The notes: a model not told the origin generated them from the sequence alone. 64,000 nt of DNA from Chryseolinea soli (GCF_003589925.1 NZ_CP032382.1:6572001-6636000), one strand, 5' to 3'; shown: positions 42,778-52,172, numbered from the stretch's first letter. Numbers and translations: made by a program.

Positions 42778-43548
42778 ATGAAAAGTAATTTTCTTTCGAT
42801 CTGCACGGCTGCCGTGGTCATGGCCTCCATGCTTTTTTCCTGCAATAGTGGTTCAGCCGATAAAAACAACAATGCCGGAGCAAACGACTCTACGCAAACT
42901 ACCGCCATTCCTGCACCCCGAAAAGAACGGGTTTTAACAGCGGAAGAGCAGGCGGCTTTAACCCCCGATGATGTTATTAAAAGTTTGAAGGAAGGCAACG
43001 AACGTTTTGTAACCAGCAATGTCACCGCCAGGGATCATTCTGCCATGGTACGGGATGCGGCCCAAGGACAATTTCCCAAAGCTGTAATTCTTTCCTGCAT
43101 CGACAGCAGGATACCTGTAGAGGACGTCTTTGACAAGGGTATCGGTGATCTTTTTGTCGGAAGAGTAGCCGGCAATTTTGTGAACACCGATCTGTTGGGT
43201 AGTATGGAATTTGGCTGCAAGGTCTCCGGCGCCAAGCTCATTCTTGTTTTAGGACACGAATCCTGTGGCGCCATCAAGTCGGCTATTGACGATGTGAAGC
43301 TGGGGAATATAACTTCGATGCTGGCAAACATCAGGCCGGCGGTCATTGCCTCCCAAGACTTTTCGGGTGAAAAATCTTCAAAGAATGAGGCGTTTGTAAA
43401 CTACGTTCTGAAAAATAATGTCATCCATACGATAAAGAATATTAAAGACAAGAGCCCGATCTTAAAAGAAATGGCGGATAAAGGAGAGATCAAGATCGTA
43501 GGAGCGTACTACAATATTCAGACCGGCGCAGTAACTTTCATGGAGTAA
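42778..43548 (+). CDS. beta-carbonic anhydrase, predicted lipoprotein
   Basis: 256 residues from the ATG at 42778 (MKSNFLSICTA); the frame opens 34 codons earlier across the promoter. Lipobox L-F-S-C (Cys22) followed by a polar Ser/Asn/Thr linker, so it is probably lipid-anchored outside the cytoplasm. Beta-CA core about 65-256 with zinc ligands Cys107 and Asp109 (SCIDSR) and His160 and Cys163 (GHESCG). It hydrates CO2. Not in an obvious operon; a terminator follows. Confidence 0.9.
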   Translation: MKSNFLSICTAAVVMASMLFSCNSGSADKNNNAGANDSTQTTAIPAPRKERVLTAEEQAALTPDDVIKSLKEGNERFVTSNVTARDHSAMVRDAAQGQFPKAVILSCIDSRIPVEDVFDKGIGDLFVGRVAGNFVNTDLLGSMEFGCKVSGAKLILVLGHESCGAIKSAIDDVKLGNITSMLANIRPAVIASQDFSGEKSSKNEAFVNYVLKNNVIHTIKNIKDKSPILKEMADKGEIKIVGAYYNIQTGAVTFME

Positions 43549-43582
43549 CCCGCAAAACTTTCTCCGCTTGTTGTAAAAAGAA

Positions 43583-43615
43583 GAGGGTGCCTTTTGGGAC
43601 ACCCTCCTTTTTTTT
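43583..43615 (+). terminator. intrinsic terminator after carbonic anhydrase
   Basis: GAGGGTG (43583-43589) pairs with CACCCTC (43600-43606), followed by CTTTTTTTT. Confidence 0.85.
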
Positions 43616-43688
43616 GATTGAACTGTGTGATTCCGCTAGGACTTATCCCAACTCGCTTACCTTATTGGTTCATCCAGCGTTGAATCCA

Positions 43689-44279
43689 TCAGAATACATA
43701 AAATACGCTTGCCTGCACTGTGCTATTCTTGAAATCGGTTTTTACGACCGTCGACTGAAAGTCGCCGACGCCCGATAGCCCCGCGACATACCTCGCCCCG
43801 ATGCCCAAGCCATTCCTCGCCTGAAAACCCAACCCTGCCGCTACGCCGAAGTCCAGTTTCTTTGCAAACTGACCGTCTACCAACGTCTTGTCAAGATCTT
43901 CTTTCATGAGCGCACCTACCTGTGGACCGGCTTCAAAATAGATCCCGGAATTCGTACGATATTTCAAAAGTATCGGCACAGTCATGTAATACAGTTTTAT
44001 ACTCTCGTTATCATTGACTCCTTTCAATTTTGCCCCCTGTAACGAAAACAAGAACTCTTCCTCGATCGACAGGTGTTCGTTCAATTTAAAGTTGACCAGG
44101 CCGCCTGCGTGGAATCCCACCAAGCCGTCGGTTTCAAAATCAGCGTTTGTGAAATTGCTGTAGTTTGCTCCGGCCTTGACCCCAAAGCTCAAGCGCTTAA
44201 AAAGATTCTTCGTAAAACTCTGACTGAAACAATTGACAGAAGAAACCAGGATAATAGAAAAGATGATGAGTTTTTTCAT
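43689..44279 (-). CDS. outer-membrane beta-barrel protein (PorT-like)
   Basis: 196 residues. Signal peptide MKKLIIFSIILVSSVNCFSQ. Eight-stranded-type barrel: FGVKAGANYSNFTN at the start, FHAGGLVNFKLNEHLSIEEEFLFSL, YYMTVPILLKYR, IYFEAGPQVGALM, LGIGARYVAGLS and a C-terminal VQASVFYVF ending in Phe. This is the 'outer membrane protein beta-barrel domain' family widespread in Bacteroidota; function unspecified. Confidence 0.88.
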   Translation of the reverse strand: MKKLIIFSIILVSSVNCFSQSFTKNLFKRLSFGVKAGANYSNFTNADFETDGLVGFHAGGLVNFKLNEHLSIEEEFLFSLQGAKLKGVNDNESIKLYYMTVPILLKYRTNSGIYFEAGPQVGALMKEDLDKTLVDGQFAKKLDFGVAAGLGFQARNGLGIGARYVAGLSGVGDFQSTVVKTDFKNSTVQASVFYVF

Positions 44280-44897
44280 GTTGATTTTTTAAAGGTTATG
44301 TGATAAAATGGTTAAGTGTCGTTGATCCGTTTCAGACAAGCCATCCGTTGCTTGCCGGGGTCAAAGTTGGGCGCTTTGGGAACGATCGGGAAGTGAAGAA
44401 TAACCGAAACGGACAAAATCAGCGTGTAACCGGAAAATCCGGATTTGAAAAGGAATGGTTGGAGATGCCTGTTTTGATGAACCTTTTATCGCGTATGCTG
44501 TCCGTATTACCTGTGATGATAGGGACGTTTAGCAAGTGTGTTTTGAGAAATGCTAAAGGAAGCGTATTCAATCCGTTGCGCTTCAGATTCTCTTAGAAAG
44601 ACTACCGGATTCGACCTCTAAAAGTCTGGGACCTTGAATGCCTTTATGCATGGCTTTCTGTTTCGATAATTGTCATTGGAAATACCTCTAGATACTCAAT
44701 CATTTTACGCCCGTTTCAGCAAGTCAATTGTCCGGTTCGGATCAAAAGATCTCCCTCCTGTGGCTCCCTTCGATGAGCTTTGATCAAAAATTAAGATCAG
44801 TCGAAAATTTGATAACGCGAAAAGAAAAGAAAGCGCCTTCCAGTGTAGCGCAGACAGCGATTCGGATTATCACTTCCAAATTTCTAAACTATAAACC
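44280..44897. other. 618-bp gene-free stretch
   Basis: Lies between divergent barrel and SDR genes. Short frames (44300-44596 and 44728-44928, plus) lack family resemblance and a hydropathy pattern of real proteins. No repeat of other window elements, RNA fold or attachment site was seen. It may be the remains of a lost gene. Confidence 0.5.
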
Positions 44898-45635
44898 ATG
44901 TTTGACCTCTCTGATAAAGTGGTATTGATTACGGGAGCCGGCCAAAACGTCGGGTCGGGCATTGCCCGGATATTGGCAAAACACGGGGCAACGATCATTG
45001 CCAGCGATGTGAACAAAAAGAAAGCTGACCGGGTATGCGAAGCCGTCTTCAGAGCCGGTGGCATCGGTATCTCAACAGCATTTGATATCACCGATCATGA
45101 TGCTGTAACAACCTCCTTAAGGGAGGTCACCGAAAAAACCGGTGATATCGATATTCTGATCAACAACGCCGGCACCGTTGGCCCCCAGGAGTTGTCGGCC
45201 ATGACTTCGTTCTCATCGATAAGGGAAGATCACTGGTCAAAGGTGATCGAAGTCAATCTCTCTGGATTTTTAAATTGTTGTCAAGCCGTGCTGGGACCTA
45301 TGTCCAGCAAACAGTGGGGCCGGATTATCACCGTCGCTTCCAGCCTGACGGGTTTCGAAACGGGAGGCTCGCTTTATGCCGCCGGGAAATCGGGAGCGAT
45401 TGGATTCGTGGGGCAACTGGCAAAGGAGACTTTTACTTCGGGCATCACATGCAATGCGATTTCCCTGGAATGGAAGCAGCAGCAGGTTTCCGGTCATGTT
45501 CCTTATTTAAACGACAGGTCTCCTGTGCCCCGCATTGGAACACCGGATGATGTTGGGTATTTGAGTCTTTATTTGTCCACGGAGGCGGCTTCGTGGATCT
45601 CCGGTCGAACGATTCCGCTCGAAATTGTCTATTGA
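44898..45635 (+). CDS. short-chain dehydrogenase/reductase
   Basis: 245 residues, classical SDR: TGAGQNVGSG (dinucleotide binding), NNAG, catalytic Ser in TVASSLTG, and Y-A-A-G-K (Tyr/Lys). ASDVNKKK after beta-2 has an acidic residue, suggesting NAD(H). The active-site loop shows LEWKQQQVS where FabG-type enzymes have P-G-x-V-x-T; the C-terminus lacks the usual GG-Y/M end but keeps ISGRTIPLE. Substrate unknown. A free-standing gene. Confidence 0.88.
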   Translation: MFDLSDKVVLITGAGQNVGSGIARILAKHGATIIASDVNKKKADRVCEAVFRAGGIGISTAFDITDHDAVTTSLREVTEKTGDIDILINNAGTVGPQELSAMTSFSSIREDHWSKVIEVNLSGFLNCCQAVLGPMSSKQWGRIITVASSLTGFETGGSLYAAGKSGAIGFVGQLAKETFTSGITCNAISLEWKQQQVSGHVPYLNDRSPVPRIGTPDDVGYLSLYLSTEAASWISGRTIPLEIVY

Positions 45636-45663
45636 AAAACCCGAAGAGCCAAAGATCCCTACT

Positions 45664-46467
45664 TTAACCCTGCGGCGATTTCGGATGCTGTTCTTGCTTT
45701 CTGAATTGGCTGATCAAATTGTCGAAGGAGAGCACGACGAACAGGGTGTTGACGTAGTCGAACTCATTACCGGAATTGCGTTGCTGGATCACGAACAGAT
45801 AGGCGGGTGTGATCTTGATGTTTTTGGTGATCCCGTAGCTGAACCCGGCGTAGAGGCGGTTCTGGTCAAAGACATTGGGGTTGTGACGCACGGCCTTGCC
45901 GAATTGCAACATCACCTCGTCATACACAATGAGGCTTAGATTTTTGCCTTTGAGCCAGGAGGCTTTGATGGGTTTCTCCAGGCGGGCCATATAGCGGAAA
46001 CGCCAGTTGGGCTGGTAATCTCCGGTGTTGGTGAGATCGCGCACGCGATATTCCATGGAGTAGCGGTTGCTGTAATTAAAGAAGCGGAATTTCTGTTCGT
46101 GCTCGAGGCGCACCGTGTAGCGGAATTCTTTTACCGGCGGGCGCTCCAAATCGGAGGGCTTGGTATAGAGCGTATACGTTTCGAAATAGCCGAACGGCGA
46201 AAGGGATACTTTCAGGTTATCGCTGACCCGGTAGTTGAACCAAAGCCAGTAGCTGTTGTATTGCGGTGCCTGAAAAATATTCGACGACTCATCTGCGCTC
46301 TGGCTGCGGTGCTGGAGCCATACTTCGGTTCTCAGGCGATCGGTGATCTTATCGCCCAGCGCGATCCTTCCCCAAAAGACATTGTGGTGATAGATGGTTT
46401 GCGAATAGCCTGTGGCGATACAGAGGGTCAAAAGAACGAGTGTTGTCACTCGCGAGGTGGTGGTCAC
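45664..46467 (-). CDS. DUF2490 outer-membrane protein
   Basis: 267 residues. No ATG fits; translation probably starts at GTG 46467 (or GTG 46449). Signal peptide with LVLLTLCIATGYSQ. The mature part matches DUF2490: NVFWGRIALGDKITDRLRTEVWLQHR, then QYNSYWLWFNYRVSDNLKVSLSPFGYF, a run of Arg/Tyr-rich strands (YSMEYRVRDL), and NRLYAGFSYGITKNIKITPAYLF. Predicted beta-barrel; function unknown. Confidence 0.85.
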   Translation of the reverse strand: MTTTSRVTTLVLLTLCIATGYSQTIYHHNVFWGRIALGDKITDRLRTEVWLQHRSQSADESSNIFQAPQYNSYWLWFNYRVSDNLKVSLSPFGYFETYTLYTKPSDLERPPVKEFRYTVRLEHEQKFRFFNYSNRYSMEYRVRDLTNTGDYQPNWRFRYMARLEKPIKASWLKGKNLSLIVYDEVMLQFGKAVRHNPNVFDQNRLYAGFSYGITKNIKITPAYLFVIQQRNSGNEFDYVNTLFVVLSFDNLISQFRKQEQHPKSPQG

Positions 46468-46673
46468 GGAATGTCAAGCCTGTTTGTGGTCGCCAAAGTA
46501 ATGGTTTTAGAGACGATTAACAAAGCGCTATGGCAACATGGTCTTTCCTCGTCCCTCGCTGGGGCAGGTATCGTCGTTCATCCAAAAGCTGAAAATTTTT
46601 TACTATTTTCCTCGACTGTTTCAAAGCGCTTTCGCGTCAAGCCGTTGCGTCGCTTGTAAGGTCAATCGCTTGT

Positions 46674-47621
46674 CTACGGGATAAATTCCCACACTTCCTT
46701 ACTCTTCACCGTGAAGAAACCGCCAACCATAAATATCCTGGAGCCTATCGTGAAGGTAGCGGGATACATGTAGTTTGGGGATGGAAAGACGCTATCGGTG
46801 TTCCACTCGTCTGCCGACGGATCGTATTTAAAAAGTGCAGCTCCCGAGTTGACCGCGGCGCCTACATAACCCGTCGTGGAATTAGAGAACAGGTAAGACG
46901 GGGCTGCCTGCGCGTTGGGGAAATCCTTTTTCTGTGTCCATTTGTCGCGAGCAGGATCGTATTCATAAAAATCAGTTAGATAAGGTGGTGCGCCCTGGCC
47001 CGAAAAGCCCACGCCCATATACCCTTTTTCTCCGATGTTCATGGCAATGGCGGCGATCCGGGCGTCACCGGGAAAGTCAGCTTTTGGAGTCCATGAATTG
47101 TTGACTGGATCGAACATCCACAGGTCCTTTTTGAGTACGTTGTGGTTTTCGGGGTCGTAGCTGCTTCCCGTGCCAAAATAGCCCTTTCCTCCTACCGCGA
47201 AAGCTGCGATGTTCGGTCTGACGTTGGTGGACAAACTTGACTTATACTCCCACGAATCGGCTTGCGCGTCGTATTCAAAGACTGCGCTGGAATAGGTCAT
47301 CATGTAGCCCTTGTTGTTGATGGTGACCGCAGCTACTGCTGGTCCGCCGTAGGGAAAATCTTTTTTCTGTATCCAGGAATCTTTTTCGGGATCGTATTCC
47401 CAGACGTCAGCAGGAAAGGGATTTGAGTCGGTAGTGCCCATGCCGATGTAGCCTTTTCCATTGATGACAAACGAGAAGCTCCCGTTACGCGCTTCTCCCG
47501 GGAAATCATTGAGCCGTTTCCAGGTGCCTTTTTTGTCACGTGGCGGGGTGTCGTCCGAATCTCCACAATTGAAAAGAACGAACGAAAGGGCGATAACAAC
47601 GAGGGCATAGTACTTTTTCAT
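46674..47621 (-). CDS. kelch-repeat lipoprotein
   Basis: 315 residues. Lipobox L-F-N-C (Cys19). Six to seven kelch blades are visible, each with a GKGY(I/F/M)G motif followed by WEYD/FEYD...W (for example VINGKGYIGMGTT, DVWEYDPEKDSW, AVGGKGYFGTGSS, LWMFDPVNNSW). The NanM/galactose-oxidase-like propeller has no catalytic residues identifiable by eye. Probably a surface-exposed binding protein; ligand unknown. Confidence 0.9.
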   Translation of the reverse strand: MKKYYALVVIALSFVLFNCGDSDDTPPRDKKGTWKRLNDFPGEARNGSFSFVINGKGYIGMGTTDSNPFPADVWEYDPEKDSWIQKKDFPYGGPAVAAVTINNKGYMMTYSSAVFEYDAQADSWEYKSSLSTNVRPNIAAFAVGGKGYFGTGSSYDPENHNVLKKDLWMFDPVNNSWTPKADFPGDARIAAIAMNIGEKGYMGVGFSGQGAPPYLTDFYEYDPARDKWTQKKDFPNAQAAPSYLFSNSTTGYVGAAVNSGAALFKYDPSADEWNTDSVFPSPNYMYPATFTIGSRIFMVGGFFTVKSKEVWEFIP

Positions 47622-47768
47622 AGGGCCGGGTTTATACTAAAGTAGGCAGCGAATCTTGATTTTCTATAGTTCTTCGAAAATTCCTACGCGGGACAGGCCT
47701 CGATGGGCGTCGGTGTTTCATCGCGATCGAGTATGAATTGGGCACAAATAACAAAGCCCGAGCACCGA
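47622..47768. other. intergenic, nothing recognised
   Basis: Upstream of the divergent kelch gene. No promoter box of good quality or repeat found in this part. Confidence 0.4.
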
Positions 47769-47840
47769 ATTGAACCCACCCCCTGCTACCGGGGATAACC
47801 TTTTTTCAGGTTTCGACGATCCCGGTGGCCATGGTTCAAT
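47769..47840. repeat. nested inverted-repeat structure
   Basis: Three nested complementary pairs: ATTGAACC (47769-47776)/GGTTCAAT (47833-47840), ACCGGGGAT (47788-47796)/ATCCCGGT (47819-47826, one bulge), AACC (47797-47800)/GGTT (47809-47812) with a TTTTTTCA loop. It could be a leader RNA or a palindromic repeat. Located 120 bases before the membrane protein gene at 47961. Confidence 0.5.
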
Positions 47841-47930
47841 CAAAAACAGCACATTCCATCATTTTTTTCTCAAATCTTACAACCGCATGTCTATGCGACA
47901 TTTCGCCGGACGGCGCCCAAGGCTGTCGTC

Positions 47931-47938
47931 TATTTTTG
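47931..47938 (+). promoter_or_regulatory. putative -7 box
   Basis: TATTTTTG, an exact TAnnTTTG match, 22 bases before the ATG at 47961. No TTG at the right distance upstream. Confidence 0.35.
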
Positions 47939-47960
47939 TTATGCTTTAATCTAAAATCAC

Positions 47961-48965
47961 ATGATCGTTTTTGGTCACAACTCCTTCTTGCTCAATTCTT
48001 GCAAGCCTTCGCAGTTGGGTTTGCCCCCCGAACTTGACAAGCAATACACCATCGAACGCCGGCAGCGGTATTTTCATCTTTTCTGGATCCCCTTTTTCGG
48101 GATCGGAAAAATATGGGCGCTGCGAAAAGCCGGCGACGGCAATTTGTATCAACCCACGGCCGAGCTGGAGAACGTTTTGAACGCGTTGCCCATCCAGGAG
48201 AAAACGCCGTGGTATACGTTTGCCTTGTTCTTTCTGGCCCTGGGCGGCGGGATTCTCTTTTTTGTTTACGAAAAAGTCGATCGCTATCAATCACAACGAA
48301 ACTATGAGCGTTACGAAGCCGAGAAAAAAGCCCGCTACGCCAACGCCGTTGCTTCACCGCAGACCTTCCAATACTACGACATGCGCGAGAATCCGGGCAG
48401 CAATCCCTTTTATCTTAAAGTGCTCGGCAGCGACCAGAACTCCATTCTCTTTTTATACCGGAACGACCAGGATTTCAAATACGACAACTACGAATTGAAG
48501 ACGTTGGAATTGTTTGCTTCCGACACCTTGCATCGCTCCGACACCGTGCGGGTGAAGAAGGCCGACATGCTGAAAACATTTTCGGCTGCGAATGGTGAAG
48601 GCTTCGAGATCATTCCCGGCAAAGGAAAAGCCGTGCTCAACGAGTTGCAGGAATTCCCGAACCCCGTGCTCAAAACGGTGAGCTCGGCTTACCAGGAAGG
48701 AAAATTTTTGGCGGTGATGCAAAACATCGGCGAACGCGGGATCTATCAAGGCATCAAAGTGAACTCGACAAACGTTGCCTTCCTGGATGATGTCGCGTTT
48801 CCGCAGGAGGTGAAGGCGAGGGAATATATCGTCCTCACCGGAACCTATACCGGCGAAGAGCCTAAGTTATCTGCCAACGTGAACTTCAAAACCACCAATG
48901 CCGATTCGGTGAAATTCGACTTCCATATATACGGTTCCAGTGTCAGTCTTAACCCCTCCAGATAA
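47961..48965 (+). CDS. membrane protein of unknown function
   Basis: 334 residues. The N-terminal 50 residues (GHNSFLLNSCKPSQLGL, then RRQRYFHLFWIPFFGIGKIW) resemble zinc-ribbon-like leaders of small membrane proteins but with only one cysteine. A TM helix follows (about 78-96) with a mostly soluble C-terminal region (about 110-334) of mixed strands. The last TAA overlaps the ATG of the next gene (TAATG), so the two are translationally coupled. Not a recognised family. Confidence 0.65.
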   Translation: MIVFGHNSFLLNSCKPSQLGLPPELDKQYTIERRQRYFHLFWIPFFGIGKIWALRKAGDGNLYQPTAELENVLNALPIQEKTPWYTFALFFLALGGGILFFVYEKVDRYQSQRNYERYEAEKKARYANAVASPQTFQYYDMRENPGSNPFYLKVLGSDQNSILFLYRNDQDFKYDNYELKTLELFASDTLHRSDTVRVKKADMLKTFSAANGEGFEIIPGKGKAVLNELQEFPNPVLKTVSSAYQEGKFLAVMQNIGERGIYQGIKVNSTNVAFLDDVAFPQEVKAREYIVLTGTYTGEEPKLSANVNFKTTNADSVKFDFHIYGSSVSLNPSR

Positions 48966-49975
48966 TGAGCTTAGGCAGGATCATTTTCACATCGCTGAGC
49001 GTTCTTATACCCGTAACGTTCTATGCGATCATTCCCGTTGATGTTTACGAACGTCACGATATGTTTTACAGCTTTGCGGCAGGCTTCTTGTTTTTTGGAG
49101 CGCTGTTTCTGGCCCTCGGCGATTTCCAATCGCTCTACGATCTGACCTCAAAACCTGAACCCGGCGAAGAGGTTCCGGCCCTGCGCAAACTTTCGCCCTT
49201 TGCCGTGTTGCCGGCTTTTGTGCTGGTGTTTGTGCTGGTCTTTCACCAATCGTCGCGAAAGGAAGACGAGTTGGCAGCGTATGGCAAGCTCACCAAAGGC
49301 AAAATCGTTGGCGGCAAAGCCACCACCACCACCCGGCGCTTCCAAAGCAACACTACGTATAGCATCGACGTGATGTATGTGGACAGCCTGGACCGTCAAC
49401 ATAAGTTTGAAGAAAGTGTGAGCGGGTCCGATTTCAACGATCTGTATGAAGGTGCCATCGTCGACGTGGTCTATTCCAAACAACACCCGGCGTTGGCCAA
49501 GGTGGTGACGGATGTGAGTGCGCTAAAAGCATTTGTCAATGTCCCTTCAGACACTCTCACGATCGGTCACCTTACGGCCATCCTGGAGGGCAGCGTACCG
49601 CGGGACTCCATGGTCCAATATTTGAACTCGATCAACTACGAATGGACAGGCGAAGCCAGTGGCTATTTTTTCGCGAACGAAAAACGGAAGATCGCCATCA
49701 AGCTTTTTGAAGACAACAGCGAACTGGCGTATGTGGAGGAGTTCAACATGATGACAGCAGCGTCCGATACCGACTTCGAAAGAAACCTGACCAAAAACGG
49801 TTTCAAGAAAAAGGCCTCTTCGGCAAACGGCGAGACACAAGAGTTTTATTATACCGACCGGTACATCGTCTCGAAAGAGCGCAAGGTGAGCGACAACAAG
49901 AGTTCCAACGGCATGCCCACCTTCGAGGCCTACTGGATCTATCACGTGATCAGGAATGACCAGGAAGGAAGTTGA
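48965..49975 (+). CDS. membrane protein of unknown function (coupled to previous gene)
   Basis: 336 residues. Three hydrophobic segments (about 7-25, 33-52, 75-95), then a soluble domain that includes a DUF3592-like piece (GKIVGGKATTTTRR...SIDVMYVDSLDRQHKF and VDVVYSKQHPALAKV) and a longer C-terminal part. Stop followed by a GNRA-loop terminator. Probably works with the preceding protein at the inner membrane; role unknown. Confidence 0.65.
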   Translation: MSLGRIIFTSLSVLIPVTFYAIIPVDVYERHDMFYSFAAGFLFFGALFLALGDFQSLYDLTSKPEPGEEVPALRKLSPFAVLPAFVLVFVLVFHQSSRKEDELAAYGKLTKGKIVGGKATTTTRRFQSNTTYSIDVMYVDSLDRQHKFEESVSGSDFNDLYEGAIVDVVYSKQHPALAKVVTDVSALKAFVNVPSDTLTIGHLTAILEGSVPRDSMVQYLNSINYEWTGEASGYFFANEKRKIAIKLFEDNSELAYVEEFNMMTAASDTDFERNLTKNGFKKKASSANGETQEFYYTDRYIVSKERKVSDNKSSNGMPTFEAYWIYHVIRNDQEGS

Positions 49976-50017
49976 TCTTTAAGGCAACGCGCCCTTAACA
50001 ACACAATCGATTTTCAC

Positions 50018-50047
50018 AAAGCAGTCGCAAGACTGCTTTTATTCTTT
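50018..50047 (+). terminator. intrinsic terminator
   Basis: AAAGCAGTC (50018-50026) and GACTGCTTT (50031-50039) with a GCAA tetraloop, followed by TATTCTTT. It ends the two-gene membrane unit. Confidence 0.85.
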
Positions 50048-50196
50048 CGGGTGTATTACAACATTGACGCACGGCATGTCCGAATGCGGGCGAAGGGCTG
50101 TAAAAAAAATCCATTGCATCAACTTTGCGCCCTTTGCGCCTTTGCGGTTTAAAATATTTTCGCAAATTGACCCCACTAAACCTCACTCGACCCTCC

Positions 50197-51840
50197 ATGT
50201 TGCGCCCGGCTTGCGTCTTTCTCCTCCTCTGGATGGCCTTCACCGCCTGGGCCACCTCCCCTGCTGACAGCCTGCGCCGAGCTTTACAAAACGCCGTCAC
50301 CGACACAGATCGCTTGAAGATCACCACCGCCCTAGCGGACAAACTCTACAATTCCGATCCCCTCCAGGCCCTCGAATACGCGGAAGAATCGATTCAATTA
50401 GCAAAGAAACTGAACTCCGATTCATCGCTGGTGAGTGCATACTCCTCTCTGGCCAAGACGTTTTTGCACCTGGGAAATTATTCGCGGGCGCTGGAGACCT
50501 ACCAAACGGTGATCCAACTGGCAGAGAAAATGGGCGACCGCTACTGGCAAGCCGTGGCCGATGGCAACACCGGTAGCATTTATTATTATCAACGCGACCA
50601 CACCAATGCCCTGAAATACTACCTGCGGGCACTCGATCACTATGCCGCCATGCATGTGGCAAACAACAGCAAACGGACGTTGCGCAAAGCAAACCTGCTG
50701 AACAACATCGGCATCGTCTACGATGAGACCAAAGACTATGACAAGGCCACACGCTATTATGATGAAGCGCTGGCGTTGGCCCGGGAAATAAAAGACTATG
50801 AGATCATGGCCGACGTGCTGAACAACCAGGGCACACAGGCACGCGATCAAGGCGACAACAAGCTCGCCTTTCAACGCTACAACGAGGCCCTCGAGGTTCG
50901 AAAAGCAAACCACGACCTGCTGGGCATGGCACGCTCCAGCCACAACCTGGGAAATTTTTATCTCGACCACATGAACGACGATGTCATTGCCGAACGGTAT
51001 TTGAAGGACGCCATCTCCATAGGTCAACGTATTTCGGCATGGCAGACGGTGAGCTCGGCATCGGGACTGCTGTATAGTTTGTATAAAGACCAGAACCGTT
51101 ACAAAGAAGCATTGGAAGCGTTGGAGCTGAGCAGCCGCATGAGCGACAGCCTCTTCAATGAGCAAAGCACGCGCAAGATCGCGCAGTTGGAAATGCAGTT
51201 TGAGTTCGATCGCAAGCAAAGTCAGTTGCAGGCAGAGCAAAAAGAGAAGGAGCTTTATTTTTGGTCGGGCGCTGCCGTACTGGTGTTGCTGCTGGTAATC
51301 GTGTCGCTGCTCTTTGTGTTGCAACGCAACAAAACCCGGCGCTCGGAACTGGAGCAGGCGCACCTGAAGCTGGAGAAGATCAACCTGCAAAACGACCTGG
51401 TGCTGAAAGACAAAGAACTGGCCACGAACATTATGTACCTGCTCAACAAGAACGAGCTGATCAACACCATCTCCGAAAAGGTGTTGGACATCAAGCAGCA
51501 GGTAGGCCCGGAATTGCAGGGGCCGTTGCAAAAGGTGGTGCTCGACCTGCAGTCAAACCTGCAGCCCGAACTGTGGCAGGAGTTTGAAGTGCGGTTCCAG
51601 CAGGTGCACGAGCATTTCTACAAAAGCCTGCACGAAAAATTTCCCGACCTCACCCCCCACGAAGTGCGCCTTTGCGCCTTTCTGAAACTGAACATGACCA
51701 CCAAGGAGATCTCCTCCATCACCCACCAGAACGCCAAATCCATCGACGTGGCCCGCACGCGGTTGCGCAAAAAACTGAACCTGACGGGCACCGAACACAA
51801 CTTGGTGACCTTCCTGTCCCAGATCGACAAGGCCGGGTGA
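50197..51840 (+). CDS. TPR-repeat membrane regulator with C-terminal HTH
   Basis: 547 residues from the ATG at 50197 (MLRPACVFLLLWMAFTAWA), a signal peptide; the frame opens 24 codons earlier. About six TPR units (45-370; for example YSSLAKTFLHLGNYSRALETYQ, LLNNIGIVYDETKDYDKATRYYDEAL), a TM helix (about 378-400), a coiled coil, and a LuxR-like HTH at the C-terminus (TPHEVRLCAFLKLNMTTKEISSITH...RTRLRKKL). This is the common Bacteroidota membrane-bound TPR/HTH regulator. It precedes the small gene and the giant protease. Confidence 0.87.
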   Translation: MLRPACVFLLLWMAFTAWATSPADSLRRALQNAVTDTDRLKITTALADKLYNSDPLQALEYAEESIQLAKKLNSDSSLVSAYSSLAKTFLHLGNYSRALETYQTVIQLAEKMGDRYWQAVADGNTGSIYYYQRDHTNALKYYLRALDHYAAMHVANNSKRTLRKANLLNNIGIVYDETKDYDKATRYYDEALALAREIKDYEIMADVLNNQGTQARDQGDNKLAFQRYNEALEVRKANHDLLGMARSSHNLGNFYLDHMNDDVIAERYLKDAISIGQRISAWQTVSSASGLLYSLYKDQNRYKEALEALELSSRMSDSLFNEQSTRKIAQLEMQFEFDRKQSQLQAEQKEKELYFWSGAAVLVLLLVIVSLLFVLQRNKTRRSELEQAHLKLEKINLQNDLVLKDKELATNIMYLLNKNELINTISEKVLDIKQQVGPELQGPLQKVVLDLQSNLQPELWQEFEVRFQQVHEHFYKSLHEKFPDLTPHEVRLCAFLKLNMTTKEISSITHQNAKSIDVARTRLRKKLNLTGTEHNLVTFLSQIDKAG

Positions 51841-51880
51841 CCTCCTGCGCCTACCCTCAAAATTTTCCTGATTTCGATGT

Positions 51881-51928
51881 TGTAGTGATTTTGTTAGGAT
51901 GAAAAAAGCCCGCCTGTAGTGATTTTGT
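51881..51928. promoter_or_regulatory. direct repeats TGTAGTGATTTTGT
   Basis: TGTAGTGATTTTGT occurs at 51881-51894 and again at 51915-51928 (14 of 14, 34-base period), between the TPR/HTH regulator and the 56-residue protein. The period is close to three helical turns, suggesting a binding site pair; the cognate protein is unknown. Confidence 0.4.
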
Positions 51929-52001
51929 AGCGATTGGTCTTCATTTTCTTTTGAAACGGTTGTTCGTACTTGCTCCTACCTAAACCAACGCCCCCGGACC
52001 G

Positions 52002-52172
52002 ATGACCAAACGGAGCAAGACCAAAATCCCCGAAGAGCCCAATCCCACCCCGGGCTCGGACGAAGAGATGATCCAAAACCTCATCAAACAGCGCAAGCTG
52101 CAGCAGGACGCGCTCACCAAGATCATGAACGCCATGGACCGGCTCACCGGCGGGGACAAAAAGAAACGCTAG
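52002..52172 (+). CDS. small basic/acidic protein, unknown function
   Basis: 56 residues, too short for most ORF calls: MTKRSKTKIPEEPNP, then SDEEMIQNLIKQRKLQQDAL and a Lys-rich end. One predicted amphipathic helix (about 20-48) and a disordered proline-rich start. Codon choice matches its neighbours. It lies between the TPR/HTH regulator and the giant protease, same strand, 48 bases before the latter. Similar small ORFs are common before secreted-protein genes in this group, but I cannot name it. Confidence 0.55.
   Translation: MTKRSKTKIPEEPNPTPGSDEEMIQNLIKQRKLQQDALTKIMNAMDRLTGGDKKKR

Noticed and set aside
44300..44596. 98-codon frame in the 618-bp gap before the SDR gene
   Set aside because: No family resemblance, no ribosome site, unusual composition; probably chance.
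47740..47845. GGTTCAAT next to a GC stem as a tRNA T-arm
   Set aside because: The flanking bases do not form T, D or acceptor stems; it is better explained as part of a long inverted repeat.
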